A DNA stretch of 64,000 nucleotides from Limnomonas spitsbergensis (taxonomy: Eukaryota > Chlorophyta > Chlorophyceae > Chlamydomonadales). Under the pieces are notes generated by a model, which was given only the letters and a program-made list of their open reading frames with translations, had not been told where the DNA came from and did no database searches. The position numbers were made by a program, and so were the translations under genes. Shown one piece after another: positions 41,572 to 56,789 of this stretch; positions within the stretch are counted from its first letter, which is position 1, and each line of letters opens with the position of its first letter. The stretch lies in assembly GCA_037349105.1 (NCBI GenBank), contig JAYJMM010000119.1, positions 4,351,001-4,415,000 on the forward strand, written 5' to 3'.

Positions 41572-41576
41572 TGTAA
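41572..41576 (+). terminator. TGTAA polyadenylation signal
   Basis: TGTAA, the usual chlorophycean polyadenylation signal, lies 131 bases after the stop codon of the membrane-protein gene. The 3' flank to 41785 contains nothing else recognised. Confidence 0.65.
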
Positions 41577-41785
41577 GGGCTGTGTGCATGATGTGATTGC
41601 ACTTGGAGGCATCTGATTCCGGATACGAGCTTGTGAGGGTTCAAGATGAAGGGCGACTCGGGATGAAGAACCCCACACATGCTCCTTTTTTAAGCAATTT
41701 TTGATTTCACATGGCATCATCTCTAAACTTGACAGTGCGAGTGCAAACATGCCCTCTTCGTCAAAGACCGCCATCACTTTCACTC

Positions 41786-44700
41786 CGTGTTTATTTGACC
41801 CGTGTGCCCCATGTGTTTATTTGACCCTTGTGCCCCATGTGTTTATTTGACCCTTGTGCCCCATGTGTTTATTTGACCCGTGTGCCCCATGTGTTTATTT
41901 AACCCTTGTGCCCCATGTGTTTATTTGACCCTTGTGCCCCATGTGTTTATTTGACCCTTGTGCCCCATGTGAGTGTTTATTTGACCCTTGTGCCCCATGT
42001 GTTTATTTGACCCTTGTGCCCCATGTGTTTATTTGACCCGTGTGCCCCATGTGTTTATTTAACCCTTGTGCCCCATGTGTTTATTTGACCCTTGTGCCCC
42101 ATGTGTTTATTTGACCCTTGTGCCCCATGTGTTTATTTGACCCTTGTGCCCCATGTGTTTATATGACTCTTGTGCCCCATGTGTTTATTTGACCCTTGTG
42201 CCCCATGTGTTTATATGACTCTTGTGCCCCATGTGTTTATTTGACCCTTGTGCCCCATGTGTTTATTTGACCCTTGTGCCCCATGTGTTTATTTGACCCT
42301 TGTGCCCCATGCGTTTATTTGACCCTTGTGCCCCATGTGTTTATTTAACCCTTGTGCCCCATGTGAGTGTTTATTTGACCCTTGTGCCCCATGTGTTTAT
42401 TTAACCCTTGTGCCCCATGTGAGTGTTTATTTGACCCTTGTGCCCCATGTGTTTATTTGACCCTACTGCCCCATGTGTTTATTTGACCCTTTTGCTCCAT
42501 GTGATTATTTGACCTTTGTGCCCCATGTGTTTATTTGACTCTTGTGCCCCATGTGCTTATTTGACCCTTGTGCCCCATGTGTTTACTTGACCCTTGTGCC
42601 CCATGTGTTTATTTGACCCTTGTGCCCCATGTGTTTATTTGACCCTTGTGCCCCATGTGTTTATTTGACCCTAGTGCCCCATATGTTTATTTGACCCTTG
42701 TGCCCCATGTGTTTACTCGACCCTTGTGCCCCATGTGTTTATTTGACCCTTGTGCCCCATGTGTTTATTTAACCCTTGTGCCCCATGTGAGTGTTTATTT
42801 GACCCTTGTGCCCCATGTGTTTATTTGACCCTAGTGCCCCATGTGTTTATTTGACCCTTTTGCTCCATGTGATTATTTGACCCTTGTGCCCCATGTGTTT
42901 ATTTGACCATTGTGCCCCATGTGTTTATTTGACCCTTGTGCCCCATGTGTTTATTTGACCCTTGTGCCCCATGTGAGTGTTTATTTGACCCTTGTGCCCC
43001 ATGTGTTTATTTGACCCTTGTGCCCCATGTGTTTATTTGACCCTTGTGCCCCATGTGCTTATTTGACCCTTGTGCCTCATGTGTTTATTTGACCCTTGTG
43101 CCCCATGTGTTTATTTGACCCTTGTGCCCCATGGGTTAGATCAACCCTTGTGCCCCATGTGTTTATTTATTTGACCCTTGTGCCCGTGTGTTTATTTGAC
43201 CCTTGTGCCCCATGTGTTTATTTGACCCTTGTGTCTCATGTGTTTATTTTAACCCATGTGCCCCATGTGTTTATTTGACTCTTGTGTCCCCTGTGTTTAT
43301 TTGACCCTTGTGCCACATGTGAGTGTTTATGTGACCATTGTGCCCCTTGAGTTTATTTGACCCTTGCGCCCCATGTGTTTATATGACCCTTGTGCCCCAT
43401 GTGCTTATTTGACCCTTGTGCCCCATTGTTTACTTGACCCTTGTGCCCCATGTGTTTATTTGACCCTTGTGCCCCATGTGTTTATTTAACCCTTGTGCCC
43501 CATGTGAGTGTTTATTTGACCCTTGTGCCCCATGTGTTTATTTGACCCTAGTGCCCCATGTGTTTATTTGACCCTTTTGCTCCATGTGATTATTTGACCC
43601 TTGTGTCCCATGTGTTTATTTGACCCTTGTGCCCCATGTGCTTATTTGACCCTCGTGCCCCATGTGTTTACTTCACCCTTGTGCCCCATGTGTTTATTTG
43701 ACCTATGTGCCCCATGTGTTTATTTGACCCTTGTGCCCCATGTGAGTGTTTATTTGACCCTTGTGCCCCATGTGTTTATTTGACCCTTGTGCCCCATGTG
43801 TTTATTTGACCTTTGTGCCCCATGTGTTTATTTGACCCTTGTGTCTCATGTGTTTATTTGACCCTTGTGCCCCATGTGTTTATTGGACCCTTGTGCCCCA
43901 TGTGTTAATTTAACCCTTGTGCCCCATGTGTTTATTTATTTGACCCTTGTGCCCCATGTGTTTATTTGACCCTTGTGCCCCATGTGTTTATTTGACCCTT
44001 GTGTCTCATGTGTTTATTTTAACCCATGTGCCCCATGTGTTTATTTGACTCTTGTGTCCCCTGTGTTTATTTGACCCTTGTGCCACATGTGAGTGTCTAT
44101 TTGACCCTTGTGCCCCTTGTGTTTATTTGACCCTTGTGCCCCATGTGTTTATATGACCCTTGTGCCCCATGTGTTTATTTGACCATTGTGCCCCATGTGT
44201 TTATTTGACCCTTGTGCCACATATGTTTATTTGACCCTTGTGCCCCATGTGATTATTTGACCCTTGTGCCCCATGTGTGTTTTTGACCCGTGTGCCCCAT
44301 GTGTTTATTTGACCCTTGTGCCCCATGTGTTTATTTGACCCTTGTGCCCCATGTGTTGATTTGACCCTTGTGCCCCATGTGTTTATTTGACCCTTGTGTC
44401 CCATGTGTTTATTTGACCCTTTTGCCCCATGTGTTTATTTGGCCCTTGTGCCCCATGTGTTTATTTGACCCTTGTGCCCCATGTGTTTATTTGACCCTTG
44501 TGCCCCATGTGTTTATTTGACCCTTGTGCCCCATGTGTTTATTTGACCCTTGTGCCCCATGTGTTTATTTGACCCTTGTGCCCCATGTGTTTATTTGACC
44601 CTTGTGCCTCATGCGTGTATTTGACCCTTGTGCCCCATGTGAGTGTTTATTTGACCCTTGTGCCCCATCTGTTTATTTGACCCTTGTGCCCCATGTGTTT

Positions 44701-47700
44701 GTATGACCCTTGTGCCCCATGTGTTTATTGGACCCTTGTGCCCCATGTGTTTATTGGACCCTTGTGCCCCATGTGTTTATTTGACCCTTGTGCCCCACTC
44801 ATGTGTTTATAGGACCCTTGTGCCACATGTGTTTATTTGACCCTTGTGCCTCATGTGTTTATTTGACCCTTGTGCCTCATGTGTTTATTTGACCCTTGTG
44901 CCCCATGTGTTTATTTGACCCTTGTGCCCCATGTGTTTATTTGACCCTTGTGCCCCATGTGTTTATTTGACCCTTGTGCCCCATGTGTTTACTTGACCCT
45001 TGTGCCCCATGTGTTTATTTGACCCTTGTGCCCCATGTGCTTATTTGACCCTTGTGCCCCATGTGTTTCTTGACCCTTGTGCCCCATGTGTTTATTCGAC
45101 CCTTGTGCCCCATGTGTTTAGTTAACCCTTGTGCCCCATGTGAGTGTTTATTTGACCCTTGTGCCCCATGTGTTTATTTGACCCTAGTGCCCCATGTGTT
45201 TATTTGACCTTTTTGCTCCATGTGATTATTTGACCCTTGTGCCCCATGTGTTTATTTGACCATTGTGCCCTATGTGTGTATTTGACCCTTGTGCCCCATG
45301 TGTTTATTTGACCCTTGTGCCCCATGTGAGTGTTTATTTGACCCTTGTGCCCCATGTGTTTATTTGACCCTTGTGCCCCATGTGTTTATTTGACCCTTGT
45401 GCCACATGTGCTTATTTGACCCTTGTGCCTCATGTGTTTATTTGACCCTTGTGCCCCATGTGTTTATTTGACTTGTGTGCCCCATGTGTTAATTTAACCC
45501 TTGTGCCCCATGTGTTTATTTATTTGACCCTTGTGCCCCATGTGTTTATTTGACCCTTGTGCCCCATGTGTTTATTTAACCCTTGTGTCTCATGTGTTTA
45601 TTTTAACCCATGTGCCCCATGTGTTTATTTGACTCTTGTGTCCCCTGTGTTTATTTGACCCTTGTGCCACATGTGAGTGTTTATTTGACCATTGTGCCCC
45701 TTGAGTTTATTTGACCTTTGTGCCCCATGTGTTTATATGACCCTTGTGCCCCATGTGTTTATTTGACCCTTGTGCCCCATGTGTTAATTTAACCCTTGTG
45801 CCCCATGTGTTTATTTATTTGACCCTTGTGCCCCATGTGTTTATTTGACCCTTGTGCCCCATGTGTTTATTTGACCCTTGTGTCTCATGTGTTTATTTTA
45901 ACCCATGTGCCCCATGTGTTTATTTGACTCTTGTGTCCCCTGTGTTTATTTGACCCTTGTGCCACATGTGAGTGTCTATTTGACCCTTGTGCCCCTTGTG
46001 TTTATTTGACCCTTGTGCCCCATGTGTTTATATGACCCTTGTGCCCCATGTGTTTATTTGACCATTGTGCCCCATGTGTTTATTTGACCCTTGTGCCACA
46101 TATGTTTATTTGACCCTTGTGCCCCATGTGATTATTTGACCCTTGTGCCCCATGTGTGTTTTTGACCCGTGTGCCCCATGTGTTTATTTGACCCTTGTGC
46201 CCCATGTGTTGATTTGACCCTTGTGCCCCATGTGTTGATTTGACCCTTGTGCCCCATGTGTTTATTTGACCCTTGTGTCCCATGTGTTTATTTGACCCTT
46301 TTGCCCCATGTGTTTATTTGGCCCTTGTGCCCCATGTGTTTATTTGACCCTTGTGCCCCATGTGTTTATTTGACCCTTGTGCCCCATGTGTTTATTTGAC
46401 CCTTGTGCCCCATGTGTTTATTTGACCCTTGTGCCCCATGTGTTTATTTGACCCTTGTGCCCCATGTGTTTATTTGACCCTTGTGCCTCATGCGTGTATT
46501 TGACCCTTGTGCCCCATGTGAGTGTTTATTTGACCCTTGTGCCCCATCTGTTTATTTGACCCTTGTGCCCCATGTGTTTGTATGACCCTTGTGCCCCATG
46601 TGTTTATTGGACCCTTGTGCCCCATGTGTTTATTGGACCCTTGTGCCCCATGTGTTTATTTGACCCTTGTGCCCCACTCATGTGTTTATTGGACCCTTGT
46701 GCCACATGTGTTTATTTGACCCTTGTGCCTCATGTGTTTATTTGACCCTTGTGCCTCATGTGTTTATTTGACCCTTGTGCCCCATGTGTTTATTTGACCC
46801 TTGTGCCCCATGTGTTTATTTGACCCTTGTGCCCCATGTGTTTATTTGACCCTTGTGCCCCATGTGTTTACTTGACCCTTGTGCCCCATGTGTTTATTTG
46901 ACCCTTGTGCCCCATGTGCTTATTTGACCCTTGTGCCCCATGTGTTTCTTGACCCTTGTGCCCCATGTGTTTATTCGACCCTTGTGCCCCATGTGTTTAG
47001 TTAACCCTTGTGCCCCATGTGAGTGTTTATTTGACCCTTGTGCCCCATGTGTTTATTTGACCCTAGTGCCCCATGTGTTTATTTGACCTTTTTGCTCCAT
47101 GTGATTATTTGACCCTTGTGCCCCATGTGTTTATTTGACCATTGTGCCCTATGTGTGTATTTGACCCTTGTGCCCCATGTGTTTATTTGACCCTTGTGCC
47201 CCATGTGAGTGTTTATTTGACCCTTGTGCCCCATGTGTTTATTTGACCCTTGTGCCCCATGTGTTTATTTGACCCTTGTGCCACATGTGCTTATTTGACC
47301 CTTGTGCCTCATGTGTTTATTTGACCCTTGTGCCCCATGTGTTTATTTGACTTGTGTGCCCCATGTGTTAATTTAACCCTTGTGCCCCATGTGTTTATTT
47401 ATTTGACCCTTGTGCCCCATGTGTTTATTTGACCCTTGTGCCCCATGTGTTTATTTAACCCTTGTGTCTCATGTGTTTATTTTAACCCATGTGCCCCATG
47501 TGTTTATTTGACTCTTGTGTCCCCTGTGTTTATTTGACCCTTGTGCCACATGTGAGTGTTTATTTGACCATTGTGCCCCTTGAGTTTATTTGACCTTTGT
47601 GCCCCATGTGTTTATATGACCCTTGTGCCCCATGTGTTTATTTGACCCTTGTGCCCCATGTGTTTACTTGACCCTTGTGCCCCATGTGTTTATTTGACCC

Positions 47701-50700
47701 TTGTGCCCCATGTGTTTATTTAACCCTTACAGTGCCCCATGTGAGTGTTTATTTGACCCTTGTGCCCCATGTGTTTATTTGACCCTAGTGCCCCATGTGT
47801 TTATTTGACCCTTGTGCTCCATGTGATTATTTGACCCTTGTGCCCCATGTGTTTATTTGACCATTGTGCCCCATGTGTGTATTTGACCCTTGTGCCCCAT
47901 GTGTTTATTTGACCCTTGTGCCCCATGTGAGTGTTTATTTGACCCTTGTGCCCCATGTGTTTATTTGACCCTTGTGCCCCATGTGTTAATTGACCCTTGT
48001 GCCCCATGTGCTTATTTGACCCTTGTGCCTCATGTGTTTATTTGACCCTTGTGCCCCATGTGTTTATTTGACCCTTGTGCCCCATGTGTTAATTTAACCC
48101 TTGTGCCCCATGTGTTTATTTATTTGACCCTTGTGCCCCATGTGTTTATTTGACCCTTGTGCCCCATGTGTTTATTTGACCCTTGTGTCTCATGTGTTTA
48201 TTTTAACCCATGTGCCCCATGTGTTTATTTGACTCTTGTGTCCCCAGTGTTTATTTGACCCTTGTGCCACATGTGAGTGTTTATTTGACCATTGTGCCCC
48301 TTGAGTTTATTTGACCCTTGTGCCACATGTGTTTATATGACCCTTGTGCCCCATGTGCTTATTTGACCCTTGTGCCCCATGTGTTTACTTGACCCTTGTG
48401 CCCCATGTGTTTATTTGGCCCTTGTGCCCCATGTGTTTATTTAACCCTTGTGCCCCATGTGAGTGTTTATTTGACCCTTGTGCCCCATGTGTTTATTTGA
48501 CCCTAGTGCCCCATGTGTTTATTTGACCCTTTTGCTCAATGTGATTATTTGACCCTTGTGCCCCATGTGTTTATTTGACCCTTGTGCCCCATGTGCTTAT
48601 TTGACCCTTGTGCCCCATGTGTTTACTTGACCCTTGTGCCCCATGTGTTTATTTGACCCTGGTGCCCCATGTGTTTATTTGACCCTTGTGCCCCATGTGT
48701 TTATTTGACCCTAGTGCCCCATATGTTTATTTGACCCTTGTGCCCCATGTGTTTATTTGACCCTTGTGCCCCATGTGTTTATTTGACCCTTGTGCCCCAT
48801 GTGTTTATTTAACCCTTGTGCCCCATGTGAGTGTTTATTTGACCCTTGTGCCCCATGTGTTTATTTGACCCTAGTGCCCCATGTGTTTATTTGACCCTTT
48901 TGCTCCATGTGATTATTTGACCCTTGTGCCCCATGTGTTTATTTGACCATTGTGCCCCATGTGTTTATTTGACCCTTGTGCCCCATGTGTTTATTTGACC
49001 CTTGTGCCCCATGTGAGTGTTTATTTGACCCTTGTGCCCCATGTGTTTATTTGACCCTTGTGCCCCATGTGTTTATTTGACCCTTCTGCCCCATGTGCTT
49101 ATTTGACCCTTGTGCCTCATGTGTTTATTTGACCCTTGTGCCCCATGTGTTTATTTGACCCTTGTGCCCCATGGGTTACATTAACCCTTGTGCCCCATGT
49201 GTTTATTTATTTGACCCTTGTGCCCGTGTGTTTATTTGACCCTTGTGCCCCATGTGTTTATTTAACCCTTGTGTCTCATGTGTTTATTTTAACCCATGTG
49301 CCCCATGTGTTTATTTGACTCTTGTGTCCCCTGTGTTTATTTGACCCTTGTGCCACATGTGAGTGTTTATGTGACCATTGTGCCCCTTGAGTTTATTTGA
49401 CCCTTGCGCCCCATGTGTTTATATGACCCTTGTGCCCCATGTGCTTATTTGACCCTTGTGCCCCATATGTTTACTTGACCCTTGTGCCCCATGTGTTTAT
49501 TTGACCCTTGTGCCCCATGTGTTTATTTAACCCTTGTGCCCCATGTGAGTGTTTATTTGACCCTTGTGCCCCATGTGTTTATTTGACCCTAGTGCCCCAT
49601 GTGTTTATTTGACCCTTTTGCTCCATGTGATTATTTGACCCTTGTGTCCCATGTGTTTATTTGACCCTTGTGCCCCATGTGCTTATTTGACCCTTGTGCC
49701 CCATGTGTTTACTTCACCCTTGTGCCCCATGTGTTTATTTGACCTATGTGCCCCATGTGTTTATTTGACCCTTGTGCCCCATGTGAGTGTTTATTTGACC
49801 CTTGTGCCCCATGTGTTTATTTGACCCTTGTGCCCCATGTGTTTATTTGACCCTTGTGCCCCATGTGTTTATTTGACCCTTGTGTCTCATGTGTTTATTT
49901 GACCCTTGTGCCCCATGTGTTTATTGGACCCTTGTGCCCCATGTGTTAATTTAACCCTTGTGCCCCATGTGTTTATTTATTTGACCCTTGTGCCCCATGT
50001 GTTTATTTGACCCTTGTGCCCCATGTGTTTATTTGACCCTTGTGTCTCATGTGTTTATTTTAACCCATGTGCCCCATGTGTTTATTTGACTCTTGTGTCC
50101 CCTGTGTTTATTTGACCCTTGTGCCACATGTGAGTGTCTATTTGACCCTTGTGCCCCTTGTGTTTATTTGACCCTTGTGCCCCATGTGTTTATATGACCC
50201 TTGTGCCCCATGTGTTTATTTGACCATTGTGCCCCATGTGTTTATTTGACCCTTGTGCCACATATGTTTATTTGACCCTTGTGCCCCATGTGATTATTTG
50301 ACCCTTGTGCCCCATGTGTGTATTTGACCCGTGTGCCCCATGTGTTTATTTGACCCTTGTGCCCCATGTGTTGATTTGACCCTTGTGCCCCATGTGTTGA
50401 TTTGACCCTTGTGCCCCATGTGTTTATTTGACCCTTGTGTCCCATGTGTTTATTTGACCCTTTTGCCCCATGTGTTTATTTGACCCTTGTGCCCCATGTG
50501 TTTATTTGACCCTTGTGCCCCATGTGTTTATTTGACCCTTGTGCCCCATGTGTTTATTTGACCCTTGTGCCCCATGTGTTTATTTGACCCTTGTGCCCCA
50601 TGTGTTTATTTGACCCTTGTGCCCCATGTGTTTATTTGACCCTTGTGCCTCATGCGTTTATTTGACCCTTGTGCCCCATGTGAGTGTTTATTTGACCCTT

Positions 50701-53700
50701 GTGCCCCATGTGTTTATTTGACCCTTGTGCCTCATGTGTTTATTTGACCCTTGTGCCTCATGTGTTTATTTGACCCTTGTGCCCCATGTGTTTATTTGAC
50801 CCTTGTGCCCCATGTGTTTATTTGACCCTTGTGCCCCATGTGTTTATTTGACCCTTGTGCCCCATGTGTTTACTTGACCCTTGTGCCCCATGTGTTTATT
50901 TGACCCTTGTGCCCCATGTGCTTATTTGACCCTTGTGCCCCATGTGTTTCTTGACCCTTGTGCCCCATGTGTTTATTCGACCCATGTGCCCCATGTGTTT
51001 AGTTAACCCTTGTGCCCCATGTGAGTGTTTATTTGACCCTTGTGCCCCATGTGTTTATTTGACCCTAGTGCCCCATGTGTTTATTTGACCTTTTTGCTCC
51101 ATGTGATTATTTGACCCTTGTGCCCCATGTGTTTATTTGACCATTGTGCCCTATGTGTGTATTTGACCCTTGTGCCCCATGTGTTTATTTGACCCTTGTG
51201 CCCCATGTGAGTGTTTATTTGACCCTTGTGCCCCATGTGTTTATTTGACCCTTGTGCCCCATGTGTTTATTTGACCCTTGTGCCACATGTGCTTATTTGA
51301 CCCTTGTGCCTCATGTGTTTATTTGACCCTTGTGCCCCATGTGTTTATTTGACTTGTGTGCCCCATGTGTTAATTTAACCCTTGTGCCCCATGTGTTTAT
51401 TTATTTGACCCTTGTGCCCCATGTGTTTATTTGACCCTTGTGCCCCATGTGTTTATTTAACCCTTGTGTCTCATGTGTTTATTTTAACCCATGTGCCCCA
51501 TGTGTTTATTTGATTCTTGTGTCCCCTGTGTTTATTTGACCCTTGTGCCACATGTGAGTGTTTATTTGACCATTGTGCCCCTTGAGTTTATTTGACCTTT
51601 GTGCCCCATGTGTTTATATGACCCTTGTGCCCCATGTGTTTATTTGACCCTTGTGCCCCATGTGTTTACTTGACCCTTGTGCCCCATGTGTTTATTTGAC
51701 CCTTGTGCCCCATGTGTTTATTTAACCCTTACAGTGCCCCATGTGAGTGTTTATTTGACCCTTGTGCCCCATGTGTTTATTTGACCCTAGTGCCCCATGT
51801 GTTTATTTGACCCTTTTGCTCCATGTGATTATTTGACCCTTGTGCCCCATGTGTTTATTTGACCATTGTGCCCCATGTGTGTATTTGACCCTTGTGCCCC
51901 ATGTGTTTATTTGACCCTTGTGCCCCATGTGAGTGTTTATTTGACCCTTGTGCCCCATGTGTTTATTTGACCCTTGTGCCCCATGTGTTAATTGACCCTT
52001 GTGCCCCATGTGCTTATTTGACCCTTGTGCCTCATGTGTTTATTTGACCCTTGTGCCCCATGTGTTTATTTGACCCTTGTGCCCCATGTGTTAATTTAAC
52101 CCTTGTGCCCCATGTGTTTATTTATTTGACCCTTGTGCCCCATGTGTTTATTTGACCCTTGTGCCCCATGTGTTTATTTGACCCTTGTGTCTCATGTGTT
52201 TATTTTAACCCATGTGCCCCATGTGTTTATTTGACTCTTGTGTCCCCAGTGTTTATTTGACCCGTGTGCCACATGTGAGTGTTTATTTGACCATTGTGCC
52301 CCTTGAGTTTATTTGACCCTTGTGCCACATGTGTTTATATGACCCTTGTGCCCCATGTGCTTATTTGACCCTTGTGCCCCATGTGTTTACTTGACCCTTG
52401 TGCCCCATGTGTTTATTTGGCCCTTGTGCCCCATGTGTTTATTTAACCCTTGTGCCCCATGTGAGTGTTTATTTGACCCTTGTGCCCCATGTGTTTATTT
52501 GACCCTAGTGCCCCATGTGTTTATTTGACCCTTTTGCTCAATGTGATTATTTGACCCTTGTGCCCCATGTGTTTATTTGACCCTTGTGCCCCATGTGCTT
52601 ATTTGACCCTTGTGCCCCATGTGTTTACTTGACCCTTGTGCCCCATGTGTTTATTTGACCCTGGTGCCCCATGTGTTTATTTGACCCTTGTGCCCCATGT
52701 GTTTATTTGACCCTAGTGCCCCATATGTTTATTTGACCCTTGTGCCCCATGTGTTTACTTGACCCTTGTGCCCCATGTGTTTATTTGACCCTTGTGCCCC
52801 ATGTGTTTATTTAACCCTTGTGCCCCATGTGAGTGTTTATTTGACCCTTGTGCCCCATGTGTTTATTTGACCCTAGTGCCCCATGTGTTTATTTGACCCT
52901 TTTGCTCCATGTGATTATTTGACCCTTGTGCCCCATGTGTTTATTTGACCATTGTGCCCCATGTGTTTATTTGACCCTTGTGCCCCATGTGTTTATTTGA
53001 CCCTTGTGCCCCATGTGAGTGTTTATTTGACCCTTGTGCCCCATGTGTTTATTTGACCCTTGTGCCCCATGTGTTTATTTGACCCTTCTGCCCCATGTGC
53101 TTATTTGACCCTTGTGCCTCATGTGTTTATTTGACCCTTGTGCCCCATGTGTTTATTTGACCCTTGTGCCCCATGGGTTACATTAACCCTTGTGCCCCAT
53201 GTGTTTATTTATTTGACCCTTGTGCCCGTGTGTTTATTTGACCCTTGTGCCCCATGTGTTTATTTAACCCTTGTGTCTCATGTGTTTATTTTAACCCATG
53301 TGCCCCATGTGTTTATTTGACTCTTGTGTCCCCTGTGTTTATTTGACCCTTGTGCCACATGTGAGTGTTTATGTGACCATTGTGCCCCTTGAGTTTATTT
53401 GACCCTTGCGCCCCATGTGTTTATATGACCCTTGTGCCCCATGTGCTTATTTGACCCTTGTGCCCCATATGTTTACTTGACCCTTGTGCCCCATGTGTTT
53501 ATTTGACCCTTGTGCCCCATGTGTTTATTTAACCCTTGTGCCCCATGTGAGTGTTTATTTGACCCTTGTGCCCCATGTGTTTATTTGACCCTAGTGCCCC
53601 ATGTGTTTATTTGACCCTTTTGCTCCATGTGATTATTTGACCCTTGTGTCCCATGTGTTTATTTGACCCTTGTGCCCCATGTGCTTATTTGACCCTTGTG

Positions 53701-56700
53701 CCCCATGTGTTTACTTCACCCTTGTGCCCCATGTGTTTATTTGACCTATGTGCCCCATGTGTTTATTTGACCCTTGTGCCCCATGTGAGTGTTTATTTGA
53801 CCCTTGTGCCCCATGTGTTTATTTGACCCTTGTGCCCCATGTGTTTATTTGACCCTTGTGCCCCATGTGTTTATTTGACCCTTGTGTCTCATGTGTTTAT
53901 TTGACCCTTGTGCCCCATGTGTTTATTGGACCCTTGTGCCCCATGTGTTAATTTAACCCTTGTGCCCCATGTGTTTATTTATTTGACCCTTGTGCCCCAT
54001 GTGTTTATTTGACCCTTGTGCCCCATGTGTTTATTTGACCCTTGTGTCTCATGTGTTTATTTTAACCCATGTGCCCCATGTGTTTATTTGACTCTTGTGT
54101 CCCCTGTGTTTATTTGACCCTTGTGCCACATGTGAGTGTCTATTTGACCCTTGTGCCCCTTGTGTTTATTTGACCCTTGTGCCCCATGTGTTTATATGAC
54201 CCTTGTGCCCCATGTGTTTATTTGACCATTGTGCCCCATGTGTTTATTTGACCCTTGTGCCCCATCTGTTTATTTGACCCTTGTGCCCCATGTGATTATT
54301 TGACCCTTGTGCCCCATGTGTGTATTTGACCCGTGTGCCCCATGTGTTTATTTGACCCTTGTGCCCCATGTGTTGATTTGACCCTTGTGCCCCATGTGTT
54401 GATTTGACCCTTGTGCCCCATGTGTTTATTTGACCCTTGTGTCCCATGTGTTTATTTGACCCTTTTGCCCCATGTGTTTATTTGACCCTTGTGCCCCATG
54501 TGTTTATTTGACCCTTGTGCCCCATGTGTTTATTTGACCCTTGTGCCCCATGTGTTTATTTGACCCTTGTGCCCCATGTGTTTATTTGACCCTTGTGCCC
54601 CATGTGTTTATTTGACCCTTGTGCCCCATGTGTTTATTTGACCCTTGTGCCTCATGCGTGTATTTGACCCTTGTGCCCCATGTGAGTGTTTATTTGACCC
54701 TTGTGCCCCATCTGTTTATTTGACCCTTGTGCCCCATGTGTTTGTATGACCCTTGTGCCCCATGTGTTTATTGGACCCTTGTGCCCCATGTGTTTATTGG
54801 ACCCTTGTGCCCCATGTGTTTATTTGACCCTTGTACCCCACTCATGTGTTTATTTGACCCTTGTGCCCCATGTGTTTATTTGACCCTTGTGCCTCATGTG
54901 TTTATTTGACCCTTGTGCCTCATGTGTTTATTTGACCCTTGTGCCCCATGTGTTTATTTGACCCTTGTGCCCCATGTGTTTATTTGACCCTTGTGCCCCA
55001 TGTGTTTATTTGACCCTTGTGCCCCATGTGTTTACTTGACCCTTGTTCCCCATGTGTTTATTTGACCCTTGTGCCCCAAGTGCTTATTTGACCCTTGTGC
55101 CCCATGTGTTTCTTGACCCTTGTGCCCCATGTGTTTATTTGACCCTTGTGCCCCATGTGTTTATTTAACCCTTGTGCCCCATGTGAGTGTTTATTTGACC
55201 CGTGTGCCCCATGTGTTTATTTGACCCTAGTGCCCCATGTGTTTATTTGACCTTTTTGCTCCATGTGATTATTTGACCCTTGTGCCCCATGTGTTTATTT
55301 GACCATTGTGCCCCATGTGTGTATTTGACCCTTGTGCCCCATGTGTTTATTTGACCCTTGTGCCCCATGTGAGTGTTTATTTGACCCTCGTGCCCCATGT
55401 GATTATTTGACCCTTGTGCCCCATGTGTTTATTTGACCCTTGTGCCACATGTTCTTATTTGACCCTTGTGCCTCATGTGTTTATTTGACCCTTGTGCCCC
55501 ATGTGTTTATTTGACTTGTGTGCCCCATGTGTTAATTTAACCCTTGTGCCCCATGTGTTTATTTATTTGACCCTTGTGCCCCATGTGTTTATTTGACCCT
55601 TGTGCCCCATGTGTTTATTTAACCCTTGTGTCTCATGTGTTTATTTTAACCCATGTGCCCCATGTGTTTATTTGACTCTTGTGTCCCCTGTGTTTATTTG
55701 ACCCTTGTGCCACATGTGAGTGTTTATTTGACCATTGTGCCCCTTGAGTTTATTTGACCCTTGTGCCCCATGTGTTTATATGACCCTTGTGCCCCATGTG
55801 TTTATTTGACCCTTGTGCCCCATGTGTTTACTTGACCCTTGTGCCCCATGTGTTTATTTGACCCTTGTGTCCCATGTGTTTATTTAACCCTTACAGTGCC
55901 CCATGTGAGTGTTTATTTGACCCTTGTGCCCCATGTGTTTATTTGACCCTAGTGCCCCATGTGTTTATTTGACCCTTTTGCTCCATGTGATTATTTGACC
56001 CTTGTGCCCCATGTGTTTATTTGACCATTGTGCCCCATGTGTGTATTTGACCCTTGTGCCCCATGTGTTTATTTGACCCTTGTGCCCCATGTGAGTGTTT
56101 ATTTGACCCTTGTGCCCCATGTGTTTATTTGACCCTTGTGCCCCATGTGTTAATTGACCCTTGTGCCCCATGTGCTTATTTGACCCTTGTGCCTCATGTG
56201 TTTATTTGACCCTTGTGCCCCATGTGTTTATTTGACCCTTGTGCCCCATGTGTTAATTTAACCCTTGTGCCCCATGTGTTTATTTATTTGACCCTTGTGC
56301 CCCATGTGTTTATTTGACCCTTGTGCCCCATGTGTTTATTTGACCCTTGTGTCTCATGTGTTTATTTTAACCCATGTGCCCCATGTGTTTATTTGACTCT
56401 TGTGTCCCCTGTGTTTATTTGACCCTTGTGCCACATGTGAGTGTTTATTTGACCATTGTGCCCCTTGAGTTTATTTGACCCTTGTGCCCCATGTGTTTAT
56501 ATGACCCTTGTGCCCCATGTGCTTATTTGACCCTTGTGCCCCATGTGTTTACTTGACCCTTGTGCCCCATGTGTTTATTTGGCCCTTGTGCCCCATGTGT
56601 TTATTTAACCCTTGTGCCCCATGTGAGTGTTTATTTGACCCTTGTGCCCCATGTGTTTATTTGACCCTAGTGCCCCATGTGTTTATTTGACCCTTTTGCT

Positions 56701-56789
56701 CCATGTGATTATTTGACCCTTGTGCCCCATGTGTTTATTTGACCCTTGTGCCCCATGTGCTTATTTGACCCTTGTGCCCCATGTGTTTA
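41786..56789. repeat. 26-bp satellite, block 1 (about 15 kb)
   Basis: About 570 copies of a 26-bp unit, GTTTATTTGACCCTTGTGCC plus CCATGT, with common variants (GAGTGTTTATTT giving a 30-bp unit, TTTATTTATTT, AACCC for GACCC, TCTCATG). The short open frames of about 60-68 codons on both strands are artefacts of the repeat. No gene was found within it. Confidence 0.98.
44201..56690. repeat. Higher-order repeats within the satellite (about 1.88, 4.00 and 4.16 kb)
   Basis: Segments with identical variant patterns recur at fixed offsets. 44201-44840 matches 46080-46719 (+1879), then about 50242 (+4162) and 54244 (+4002). 47801 matches 51803 (+4002) and 55965 (+4162). 48344 matches 52346 and 56508. 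49136 matches 53138. The rare ACCCTTACAGTGCCCC variant marks 47727, 51729 and 55891. An earlier copy at 43096 matches 49136 (+6040). Confidence 0.88.
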